Shown here: piece after piece, positions 1-6,512 of the stretch
Layout: every line of letters starts with the position of its first letter
Numbering within the stretch: the first letter of the stretch is position 1
Assembly: GCA_019689695.1 (NCBI GenBank)
Contig: JADGHA010000027.1
Span: 1-17,393, forward strand
Length of the DNA: 17,393 nucleotides
Source of the DNA: Micromonosporaceae bacterium
GTDB taxonomy: Bacteria; Actinomycetota; Actinomycetes; Mycobacteriales; Micromonosporaceae
Direction of reading: 5' to 3'
The notes under the pieces: model-generated
What the model was told of the DNA's origin: nothing
Database searches by the model: none
The model's input: the letters and a program-made list of their open reading frames with translations, nothing else
Made by a program: the position numbers and the translations under genes

Positions 1-71
1 CCGCCCCGCCCGCGGCCCCTACACCCCGCCCCGGTCCCGGCCCGCGGACCCGGGTACGCGGCCGGCCACGA

Positions 72-87
72 CGGGGAGCGATCCCCG
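72..87. other. Small GNRA-loop hairpin upstream of the iniB-like gene
   Basis: CGGGGA (72-77) and TCCCCG (82-87) are perfect complements around a GCGA loop, which fits the stable GNRA tetraloop class. There is no T-run after it. It could be the end of a terminator for a gene left of the window, or simply chance pairing in very GC-rich DNA. Nothing in 1-71 looks coding. Confidence 0.3.
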
Positions 88-123
88 ATGCGGTGCCGCT
101 GCGGCGCCCATACGGTCGGTGAC

Positions 124-152
124 GGAGCTGGAGCACGCACCCCTCCAGCTCC
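124..152 (+). promoter_or_regulatory. 10-bp leader hairpin upstream of the iniB-like gene
   Basis: GGAGCTGGAG (124-133) pairs perfectly with CTCCAGCTCC (143-152) around a 9-nt loop. A TANNNT-type hexamer, TACGGT, lies at 111-116, so a transcript starting about 7 nt further on would begin almost exactly at the stem. I see no convincing -35 hexamer for it. The hairpin could be a 5'-end structure of the iniB-like mRNA or a leftover terminator; no T-tract follows. Confidence 0.3.
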
Positions 153-187
153 ACACTTCGCCTCTGATCAGCCCTGCACCGTTCACC

Positions 188-195
188 TGAGGAGA
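188..195 (+). promoter_or_regulatory. Shine-Dalgarno site of the iniB-like gene
   Basis: TGAGGAGA, with core AGGAG at 190-194, lies 6 nt before ATG 201. This selects ATG 201 over the out-of-frame ATG at 197. Confidence 0.75.
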
Positions 196-200
196 TATGG

Positions 201-1097
201 ATGGACTCCGGCCAGACCCTGCACGACTTCGTGCTCAACCTGCTCAGTGACCCGGCCGCGCGCACCGCCTTTGAGCTGGACCCCGAGGCCGCGCTGCGCG
301 ACGCCGGGCTGAGCGACATCACCGCGGTGGACGTCCAGGACGTCATCCCGCTGGTCATCGACTACGTGCCCACCGGCGGCCTGGCCGACCTGGACACCGG
401 CCAGCTCGGGCCCTCCGCGCTGGACGCCGGCCCGGCCGGCGCGGTCCAACAGCTGCAGCTGGTCACCCAGCAGCTGCCGCTGCTCGGCGGCCCGAGCGCC
501 ACCGAGGTGAACGCCGCCGCCGCCGGCACCCTGACCGCCGGTTCGGTGGGGCTGGACTCGTGGGTGTCCGCCTCGGCCTCCGCGGACGAGGCCAGCGTGT
601 CGGCCGGTGTCGAGCCGCCCGGCGGGGACGCGTTCGACGTGTCGCAGGACCTGACGGTCACGCTGGACGCGCCCGCGCTGGACGGCGCCGCGGTCGACCT
701 GGGCACGGCCGAGGTGACCTCGGGCGGGACGGTCGACATGGGCGGCACCGGCGGCCTGGACCTGGGCGGCACCCTCACCGGCCTGACCGGCACCGTGGAC
801 GGCGTCACCGGCAGCCTCGACGTGACCGGCACGCTGGACGGCGTCACCGGCGGGCTGGCCGGTGGCCTCACCGACGGCCTCGGCCTCGACCTGGACCACC
901 CGACCAGCTCGCCGGCGCTGGCCCCGGCCGAGCAGACCGTCCACGGCGCGGTCTCCGGCGTCCACGGCGCGGTCTCCGGCGTCACCGGCACGGTCGACGG
1001 CGTGGGTGCCGGCGGCCTGACCGGCACCGTGGACGACGCCACGCAGCACCTGCCGGCCGGCGGCGTCGTCGGTGACGTCACCGACCTGCTGTTCTGA
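201..1097 (+). CDS. iniB: IniB N-terminal domain-containing protein
   Basis: A 298-aa protein. Residues 1-55 have the IniB N-terminal pattern: a short helix, then SDPAARTAFELDPEAALRDAG and a DVQDVIPLV segment. Mycobacterial IniB is the first product of the isoniazid-inducible iniBAC operon and its biochemical role is unclear. The rest is low-complexity Gly/Thr/Val/Asp/Ala, with repeats of the type TGTVDGVTG around 190-225 and 247-280. No lysine occurs at all, and no arginine follows R33, so the chain is strongly acidic. There is no signal peptide, membrane segment or cysteine. ATG 201 has a good Shine-Dalgarno. The dynamin genes iniA and iniC follow in iniBAC order, but a hairpin terminator separates it from iniA. 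The family call rests on the N-terminus and synteny; the C-terminal function is unknown. Confidence 0.85.
   Translation: MDSGQTLHDFVLNLLSDPAARTAFELDPEAALRDAGLSDITAVDVQDVIPLVIDYVPTGGLADLDTGQLGPSALDAGPAGAVQQLQLVTQQLPLLGGPSATEVNAAAAGTLTAGSVGLDSWVSASASADEASVSAGVEPPGGDAFDVSQDLTVTLDAPALDGAAVDLGTAEVTSGGTVDMGGTGGLDLGGTLTGLTGTVDGVTGSLDVTGTLDGVTGGLAGGLTDGLGLDLDHPTSSPALAPAEQTVHGAVSGVHGAVSGVTGTVDGVGAGGLTGTVDDATQHLPAGGVVGDVTDLLF
939..980. repeat. Exact 21-bp tandem repeat inside the iniB-like gene
   Basis: Bases 939-959 and 960-980 are identical 21-mers encoding VHGAVSG twice. A third, diverged copy at 981-1001 encodes VTGTVDG. The exact identity points to recent duplication by slippage in the acidic repeat region. 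Confidence 0.9.
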
Positions 1098-1133
1098 CCA
1101 CTACTGCCCCACGCGTCTCCTCCCTCGACCCGT

Positions 1134-1184
1134 CAGCGGGGCTGGGTCCGAGTCCCTCCCAGGTCCACGGACCCGGCCCCGCTG
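1134..1184 (+). terminator. Strong hairpin terminator between iniB-like gene and iniA
   Basis: Arms 1134-1150 and 1168-1184 pair over 17 bp (16 Watson-Crick pairs and one G-U) around a 17-nt loop. The stem starts 36 nt after the iniB-like stop codon. No U-tract follows, which is common for actinobacterial hairpin terminators. It should limit read-through from the iniB-like gene into iniA. Confidence 0.65.
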
Positions 1185-1256
1185 GTGGTCTTGTGACGCA
1201 TGACGCGCGGCGCAGGTGAACTGCCCTGCGTCCTATCTGCACCGGATGACCCGCAC

Positions 1257-1290
1257 TTGCCAACTAGCCGGGAATCAGCAGAATGATGCC
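1257..1290 (+). promoter_or_regulatory. Leaderless promoter of iniA
   Basis: TTGCCA (1257-1262) matches the -35 consensus at five of six bases. After a 16-nt spacer, CAGAAT (1279-1284) matches TATAAT at four of six. GTG 1291 follows 6 nt later, where transcription would be expected to start, and no Shine-Dalgarno is present. This supports a leaderless iniA transcript. Confidence 0.55.
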
Positions 1291-3099
1291 GTGAGCGCGC
1301 CCCCCTGGCTCGACCTCCTGGATGAGACCATCCGGGTGTGCGGGACGCGCGGGCGGCCGGACCTCGCCGAGCGGCTGCGCCAGCGGCGGACCAGGCTGCT
1401 GGAGGGCACGCTGCGCGTCCTCGTCGTCGGGGCACCGCGGCACGGCAAGAGCCAACTGATCAACGCGCTGGTGAATGCCCCGGTATGCGCCGTGGGTGAC
1501 GGCGTCACCACGCTCATCCCCACCGTCATCCGGTACGGGGCGACGCCGGCCGCCGAGATGGTCGCCGCGAGCACCGGCGAGCGGGTGCCGATGCCTGTCG
1601 AGCAGGTCGCCGCCAGCGTCGGCGGCCGGGTTGGCGCGCCCGGTCGCCCAGCGTACGTGCGTGCCGAGGTCGCCATCCCACGCCAGCTGCTCGCGCCGGG
1701 CCTGGTCCTCGTCGACACGCCGGGCATTGACGACCCGGGCTCCCCCCGCGCCCGGCCGGCGTTCGCCGCGCTGGGCCAGGCCGACGCGGCGCTGGTGGTC
1801 GCCGAGGCCACCCACGAGCCGACCGCCTCCGAGCTGGATCTGCTGCGCCGGGTGGCGTCCGCGTGCCCGACGATGACCCTGGTACTGACCAAGACCGACC
1901 TCGCGCCGGACTGGCGCCAGGTGCTGGCACGGACCCGCGACCGGCTCGCCCGCGCCGGCCTGCCGGTGCGGGTGGTTGCCGTCTCGGCGGCGCTGCGGCA
2001 GCGGGCCGCCCGCGCCGGAGCGCTCGGGCAGCTAGCGCAGGAGAGCGGGCAGGCAGCCCAGCTCAACGCCGAGTCCGGCTTCCCGGACCTGGTCCGGCAT
2101 CTGCAGCGCGACCTGGTCGGGCAGGTCGAGGTGCTGGCCGGGCGCACGGTCGCCGCAGCCACCCGGGCCGCGCTGGCTGAGCTGGCCGCACCGCTGCGGG
2201 CCGAGCTGTCCGCCCGCGGGTCGGCCCGGGCCGGCGAGCCGGAGCTGCAACTCGCCCAGCGCCGGCTCAACGCGCTGCGCCGGCGCTCCACCCGCTGGCA
2301 GAACGTGCTCAGCGACGAGATCGCGGACCTGGTCGCCGACGTGGAGTACGACCTGCGCGACCGGACCCGCACCATCCTGCGGCGCGTCGACGAGATCTTC
2401 GACACGGCCGACCCGTTGCAGGTCTGGGACTCGTTCGCCGAGTGGCTGGAGGAGAACCTGTCCCTGGCGGCCGAACGGAACTTCGCCTGGCTGATCGAGC
2501 GCGCGGAGTGGATCGCCAAGGCGATCGCCGTGCACTTCCCGCCCGACCAACCGGGCATCTACCCGGAGTCCACGTTCGAGGTCCCCCGGGACCTGTTCGA
2601 TGCGGTGACCCGGCCGCCACAGCCCGCGTTCGAGCGGTTCACCCCTACCCAGAAGATCCACTCGGGACTGCGCGGCTCGTACGGCGGCGTGCTGATGGCC
2701 GGCCTGATCACCAGCCTGGCCGGGATGCCGGTGATCAACGCGATCTCGCTCGGGGTGGGTGGTCTGTTCGGTACCCGCAGCCTGCGCGACGAGAGCCAGG
2801 CCCGGCTCAAGCGCCGCCAGGCCGCGGCCAAGGCGGCCGCCCAGCGGCACGTGGACGACTTCTTCCTCAAGTTCGGCAAGGACAGCAAGGACATCGCCCG
2901 CCGCGTGCAGCGCCGGCTGCGCGACCATTTCAGCGCGGTCACCGAGGAGCTGCAGGAGAGCATCCTCTCCTCGGCCCGCGCCGCGCGGCAGGCCGTGGAC
3001 CGGGACGCCGCCGAGCTGAGCCGGGATCTGGAGCAGCTGGACGCGCTGCAGCGGCAGGCGCAGGCGCTCGCCGGGCGCGGCGCGCTGGCGGTGGCGTGA
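1291..3099 (+). CDS. iniA: Dynamin-like GTPase, IniA-type
   Basis: A 602-aa protein, close in size to mycobacterial IniA, a bacterial dynamin that remodels membranes. The GTPase motifs are intact: G1 GAPRHGKS (47-54), G2 threonines in GVTTLIPT (71-78), G3 DTPG (142-145), G4 TKTD (200-203) and a G5-like AVSA near 230. A long helical stalk follows. A hydrophobic stretch at about 463-494 (GGVLMAGLITSLAGMP and onward) matches the position of a membrane-inserting paddle, and a charged coiled C-terminal part ends the chain. The frame is open from 1216, but GTG 1291 is preferred because it sits 6 nt after a -10 element and begins the recognisable N-terminal helix. It lies downstream of an iniB-like gene and 49 nt before iniC. 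Membrane remodelling is inferred from family; the GTPase call is direct. Confidence 0.9.
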   Translation: MSAPPWLDLLDETIRVCGTRGRPDLAERLRQRRTRLLEGTLRVLVVGAPRHGKSQLINALVNAPVCAVGDGVTTLIPTVIRYGATPAAEMVAASTGERVPMPVEQVAASVGGRVGAPGRPAYVRAEVAIPRQLLAPGLVLVDTPGIDDPGSPRARPAFAALGQADAALVVAEATHEPTASELDLLRRVASACPTMTLVLTKTDLAPDWRQVLARTRDRLARAGLPVRVVAVSAALRQRAARAGALGQLAQESGQAAQLNAESGFPDLVRHLQRDLVGQVEVLAGRTVAAATRAALAELAAPLRAELSARGSARAGEPELQLAQRRLNALRRRSTRWQNVLSDEIADLVADVEYDLRDRTRTILRRVDEIFDTADPLQVWDSFAEWLEENLSLAAERNFAWLIERAEWIAKAIAVHFPPDQPGIYPESTFEVPRDLFDAVTRPPQPAFERFTPTQKIHSGLRGSYGGVLMAGLITSLAGMPVINAISLGVGGLFGTRSLRDESQARLKRRQAAAKAAAQRHVDDFFLKFGKDSKDIARRVQRRLRDHFSAVTEELQESILSSARAARQAVDRDAAELSRDLEQLDALQRQAQALAGRGALAVA

Positions 3100-3148
3100 G
3101 CGGCACCGAACGCTGCGCGCCCGGCGTGCGGCAGCGGTGGGATGCGCG

Positions 3149-4561
3149 GTGAGCGAGCTCTCCGCGTCGGTGTGGGACCTGCTCACCGACGCGCTCGAGG
3201 CGTACCGGGACAGCCCTGCGGCGGCGGAGTGGCTCGGATACCACATGACCCGCTTCTTTGAGCCGCTGCGGATCGCGGTCACCGGCCCGGCCCGCTGCGG
3301 GAAGTCCACAGTGGTCAACGCCATCGTGGGCGAGCAGATCGCGCCGGTGCAGGCGGCCGGGGTCCAGGTGCTGACCTGGTACTCCGGCGGCGACGAGCCG
3401 GCGGCCACCGTGTACGCGGCGGACGACAGCGCGCACGAGGTGCCGGTCGAGCACGGCGGTGGCCGGCTCGGCCTCGACCTGGGGCGCTGGCGGCACGGCG
3501 AGATCAGCCGGATCGCCGTGCGTTGGCCGGCCGCCTGCCTGGACCGGGCGACGCTGATCGACACCCCGGCGGACGCCGCGGCCGGCGACGAGGCCGACGC
3601 GGTGGTCCACCTGGTGCGCAACGTGGACGATGCCGCGCTGGAGCCGCTGTACGCGGCGCAGGACAGCCCGGTGGCACGGGCCGCGCCGGTCGGCACGGTG
3701 CTGGTGCTGTGCCGGGCGGACGAGATCGGCGCCGGCCGGGCGGACGCGCTCTCCTCGGCCCGGCTGATCGCGCGCCGGCACGACCGCGACCCGCGGCTGG
3801 CTGGCCTGTGCCAGCAGGTGCTCGCCGTCGCCGGCCAGATCGGGTACGCCGGCCGCACGCTCACCGATCAGGAGTACGCGCAGCTGCGGGACCTGGCCGC
3901 CGCGGACCGCCCGGCGCTGGAGGAGTTGCTGCTGTCGGCCGACCGGTTCCTGCGCCCGGGTGCGGACACCGTGGTCGGCGCGGGCGCCCGCCGGATGCTG
4001 CTGGACCGGTTCGGCCTGGCCGGCGTGCGGCTGGCCACCGCGCTGGTCCGGGGCGGCTGCCGGACCGCGCGCAGCCTCTCCCGAGAACTGGTCCGGCGCA
4101 GCGGGCTCGACGACCTGCGCGAGTCGATCGACCAGGACCTGATCGGCCGCGCCGAGGTGCTCAAGGCCCGCTCGGCGCTGCTCGCGGTCGAACGGCTGCT
4201 GGCCACGCACCCGCGCCCGCAGGCGCGCCCGATCGCCGGCCGCCTGGAGCAGGTGCTGGCCAGCGCGCACGACTTCCGCGAGCTGCGGGTGCTCACTGCG
4301 CTGCGCACCGGCCGGGTCCCCCTGCCGGCCGACCTGGCCGCCGAGGCGCACCGGCTGCTCGGCGGCGAGGGCACCGGCGTGGCGGAGCGGCTGGCGGTGG
4401 ACCACCCCGCGACCGAGGCGCGGCTGCGGGCGGCGGCGGCCGAAGCGCTGGTTCGCTGGCAGGAGCAGGCGACCAACCCGGTCTTCGGCCGACAGCAGCG
4501 GCTGGCCGCGGCGGCCGTGGTGCGGACCTGCGAGGGCATGCTGGCCCGGCTCACCACGTAG
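3149..4561 (+). CDS. iniC: Dynamin-like GTPase, IniC-type
   Basis: A 470-aa protein, the size of mycobacterial IniC and shorter than its upstream partner. The P-loop is clear (GPARCGKST, 46-54). The later GTPase motifs are weak: the G3 position reads DTPAD (138-142) instead of DTPG, and the G4 position reads CRADE (188-192) instead of T/NKxD. It may therefore bind nucleotide poorly or act as the regulatory half of an IniA/IniC pair. The rest is mainly helical, with no obvious long hydrophobic paddle. The frame is open from GTG 3137, but GTG 3149 is preferred because GGGA (3139-3142) lies 6 nt before it. The next gene begins 9 nt after its stop, so the two are almost certainly co-transcribed. 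It is dynamin-related; the IniC name rests on size and gene order. Confidence 0.82.
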   Translation: MSELSASVWDLLTDALEAYRDSPAAAEWLGYHMTRFFEPLRIAVTGPARCGKSTVVNAIVGEQIAPVQAAGVQVLTWYSGGDEPAATVYAADDSAHEVPVEHGGGRLGLDLGRWRHGEISRIAVRWPAACLDRATLIDTPADAAAGDEADAVVHLVRNVDDAALEPLYAAQDSPVARAAPVGTVLVLCRADEIGAGRADALSSARLIARRHDRDPRLAGLCQQVLAVAGQIGYAGRTLTDQEYAQLRDLAAADRPALEELLLSADRFLRPGADTVVGAGARRMLLDRFGLAGVRLATALVRGGCRTARSLSRELVRRSGLDDLRESIDQDLIGRAEVLKARSALLAVERLLATHPRPQARPIAGRLEQVLASAHDFRELRVLTALRTGRVPLPADLAAEAHRLLGGEGTGVAERLAVDHPATEARLRAAAAEALVRWQEQATNPVFGRQQRLAAAAVVRTCEGMLARLTT

Positions 4562-4563
4562 GG
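4560..4563 (+). promoter_or_regulatory. Ribosome-binding site overlapping the iniC stop codon
   Basis: AGGG at 4560-4563 overlaps the iniC TAG stop (4559-4561) and lies 7 nt before ATG 4571. Termination on iniC would deliver ribosomes to the HD gene, so translational coupling is likely. Confidence 0.5.
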
Positions 4564-4570
4564 TCGAACC

Positions 4571-6139
4571 ATGGACGTGCCAGCCAGCCGCGGCAGCAGG
4601 CGCCACGGCCGCGGCCCGGTGGCGCCCGGCGACCTCGCGGCCAGCCCGTTCCGGGTGGACCGGGACCGGATCGTCAGCTCGCCGTTCTTCGACCGGTTGG
4701 GCGGGGTGACCCAGGTGATCAGCCCGGGCGGGGCCGGGCTGCTGGTGCACAACCGGCTGACGCACAGCCTCAAGGTGGCCCAGGTGGGCCGGGCGATCGC
4801 CGAGCGGCTGACCGCCGATGGCGAGTACCGCGCCCTGCTGGACAAGCTCGGCGGCTGCGACCCGGACGTGGTTGAGGCGGCGGCTCTCGCGCACGATCTG
4901 GGCCACCCCCCGTTCGGGCACCTGGGCGAGCGGGTACTGGACACGCTGGCCCGCCAGCGGTTCGGCCTGGCCGACGGGTTCGAGGGCAACGCCCAGTCGT
5001 ACCGTATCGTGACCCGCATCGGGCTGGGCGGACAGAGTGTAGGGCTGGACCTGACGGCGGCGGTGCGGGCGGCGACGCTGAAGTACCCGTGGACCCGCCG
5101 CTCGTACCCGCAGCCGCACGTGCGCTATCTCGACCCGCCGCCGCGCGGGGCGTCCGAACCGGTGGACGACCCGGGCAGCGGCTCGGCCAAGTTCGGCGCG
5201 TACGTCACCGAGCTGGCCGACCTGCAGCACGCGCGCGAGCCGTTCGCCGGGCGGCTGGCTCCCTGGCAGCAGACCGTCGAGGCGTCGGTGATGGACACCG
5301 CCGACGACATCGCCTATGCCATCCACGATCTGGAGGACTTCCACCGGGTCGGCGTGCTGCAGCAGGGGTCAGTGGCGACCGAGCTGATCGCCTGGCAGCG
5401 GGACGCCACCGCGCTGCGCGGGCTGCCGGCGACGGCGTTCTCCGCGCAGGCCCGCCGGCCCGGTTGGGCGGTCGAGCGGCTGCGCCGCCAGCTGCACCGC
5501 AAGGACGGCTGGATCAGCGACGACACCGCCTTCGCCGACGCCGTGGAGCACGTGCGGCACGAGGTGGTGGACGGGCTGCTCGCCGCGCCCTTCGACGGCT
5601 CGATGGAGGCGGAGCAGAACGTCACCCGGTTCTCCGCGTTCTGGACGCGCCGGCTCATCGACGCGATCGAGGTGCGGCCGGATCCGCCGGTGCGCGCCGG
5701 CCACGTCGTGCTCGCCCCGGTGCAGTGGCACGAGGTGCAGGTGCTGAAGTTCATTCACAGCCGGTTCGTGCTGGAGCGCCCGGACCTGGCGCTGCACCAG
5801 CGCGGCCAGGCCCGGCTGCTGGCCACCTTGGTGGAGGCGCTGCACGCCTGGCTGGTCGATCCGGACGAGGTCACCCGGATCCCGCGCCGCCTGCACGACC
5901 TGGTCGCGCAGGCGGAGGCCGAGCTGTCCCCGCTGGCCGGCACCGCCGACCTGGTCGCCGCGCCCGTCTCCGCCACCGAGAACGGGGCCCGGCTGGCGCC
6001 CGGCGACGTCGCGGCCCTGGCCCGAGGCCGGGCCATCATCGACTTCGTCGCCTCGCTGACCGACAACCAGGCGGTCGCCATGCTGGACGCGCTGTCCGGC
6101 CGTTCCGGTCAACTGTGGACGGACGCGTTCGTGCTCTAG
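4571..6139 (+). CDS. dgt: dGTPase-like HD-domain dNTP triphosphohydrolase
   Basis: A 522-aa protein. Family members hydrolyse dGTP or other dNTPs to the nucleoside and tripolyphosphate. Visible motifs are the start SPFRVDRDRIVSSPFFDRLGG (25-45), NRLTH (61-65), the HD signature AHDLGHPPFGH (107-117), GFEGNAQ (136-142) and MDTADDIAYAIHDLED (241-256). The likely metal ligands are H65, H108, D109 and an aspartate in the D245/D246 pair. The length is nearer the long E. coli Dgt type (about 505 aa) than the roughly 430-aa mycobacterial enzyme. It starts 9 nt after iniC with a ribosome-binding site in the iniC stop, so it belongs to the dynamin operon. Which nucleotide it uses cannot be read from the sequence. 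A dGTPase joined to dynamins is unusual, and this may be a second, accessory paralogue. Confidence 0.88.
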   Translation: MDVPASRGSRRHGRGPVAPGDLAASPFRVDRDRIVSSPFFDRLGGVTQVISPGGAGLLVHNRLTHSLKVAQVGRAIAERLTADGEYRALLDKLGGCDPDVVEAAALAHDLGHPPFGHLGERVLDTLARQRFGLADGFEGNAQSYRIVTRIGLGGQSVGLDLTAAVRAATLKYPWTRRSYPQPHVRYLDPPPRGASEPVDDPGSGSAKFGAYVTELADLQHAREPFAGRLAPWQQTVEASVMDTADDIAYAIHDLEDFHRVGVLQQGSVATELIAWQRDATALRGLPATAFSAQARRPGWAVERLRRQLHRKDGWISDDTAFADAVEHVRHEVVDGLLAAPFDGSMEAEQNVTRFSAFWTRRLIDAIEVRPDPPVRAGHVVLAPVQWHEVQVLKFIHSRFVLERPDLALHQRGQARLLATLVEALHAWLVDPDEVTRIPRRLHDLVAQAEAELSPLAGTADLVAAPVSATENGARLAPGDVAALARGRAIIDFVASLTDNQAVAMLDALSGRSGQLWTDAFVL

Positions 6140-6142
6140 GCG

Positions 6143-6445
6143 CTACCAGCACTCGCGGCAGACGTCCTGCCCGTTGCGCTGCCCGGCGAGCTGGCTGCGG
6201 TGGTGGACCAGGAAGCAGCTGGAGCAGCGGAACTCGTCGGCCCGCATGGGCACCACGGCGACGGTCAGCTCCTCGTCCGACAGGTCCGCGCCGGGCAGCT
6301 CGAAGCTCTCCGCCACCTCCGCCTCGTCGACGTCCACCGCGCCGGACTGGACGCCGGTCCGGCGCGACTTCAGCTCCTCCAGGCTGTCCTCTTCCAGCTC
6401 GACCATCGAGCGCCGTGGGGTGTCGTAGTCGGTTGTCGAAGCCAT
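6143..6445 (-). CDS. DUF4193 zinc-ribbon protein
   Basis: A 100-aa protein of the DUF4193 family, strongly resembling M. tuberculosis Rv2699c in length and motifs. The N-terminus TTDYDTPRR is followed by EEDSLEELKSRR, an acidic block with VDVDEAEVAESFELPGADL, and a zinc ribbon with C74-x2-C77 (RCSSCFLVHHRS) and C96-x2-C99 (CREC). The function is unknown; the knuckles suggest a small nucleic-acid- or protein-binding factor. The start at 6445 has a strong Shine-Dalgarno, AAGGA, 5 nt upstream on the minus strand. Its stop is 3 nt from the stop of the convergent HD gene, so neither gene has its own intergenic terminator. It is divergent from the oxidoreductase gene, with 67 nt between starts. Confidence 0.93.
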   Translation of the reverse strand: MASTTDYDTPRRSMVELEEDSLEELKSRRTGVQSGAVDVDEAEVAESFELPGADLSDEELTVAVVPMRADEFRCSSCFLVHHRSQLAGQRNGQDVCRECW

Positions 6446-6450
6446 CTATG

Positions 6451-6457
6451 TCCTTCC
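6451..6457 (-). promoter_or_regulatory. Shine-Dalgarno site of the DUF4193 gene
   Basis: The minus strand reads GGAAGGA here, ending 5 nt before the ATG at 6445. I found no clear -10 box for this gene. The minus-strand TTGACG at 6473-6478 has no good partner. Confidence 0.7.
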
Positions 6458-6500
6458 CCCAAGGGTGTCTTGTCGTCAAGCGAACGCGGGCCGGGGCGGG

Positions 6501-6512
6501 TATGTTCCCGTG
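6501..6512 (+). promoter_or_regulatory. -10 element of the oxidoreductase gene (leaderless)
   Basis: TATGTT (6501-6506) is followed by 6 nt and GTG 6513. The adjacent GTG 6510 is a possible alternative start one codon earlier. I see no good -35 at the expected distance. Confidence 0.45.

Noticed and set aside
1..71. GC-rich edge as the 3' end of an upstream gene
   Set aside because: C-runs and short palindromes only; no frame with gene-like codon use that I can defend.
88..312. 74-codon ORF at the left edge
   Set aside because: It overlaps the iniB-like N-terminus in another frame, lacks a ribosome-binding site and has Pro/Thr/Arg shadow composition.
939..980. Tandem repeat as a possible CRISPR array
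   Set aside because: Directly adjacent copies without spacers, in frame within a coding region.
183..1049. Long open frame on the minus strand opposite the iniB-like gene
   Set aside because: Made of repetitive Gly/Arg/Val-type sequence that mirrors the repeats of the real gene; no family motif and poor codon pattern. High GC opens such antisense frames.
1216..1290. Longer iniA start (GTG 1216 or ATG 1246)
   Set aside because: The region contains the -35 and -10 hexamers; the family N-terminus begins at GTG 1291.
2939..5344. 801-codon minus-strand frame across iniA, iniC and the HD gene
   Set aside because: It spans three real genes with clear motifs on the plus strand, and its own product is Arg/Gln/Gly-rich without domains.
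6469..6480. CTTGTCGTCAAG as an operator between the divergent DUF4193 and oxidoreductase genes
   Set aside because: Arms are only 4 bp and the hexamers around it have poor spacing; too weak to report as a site.
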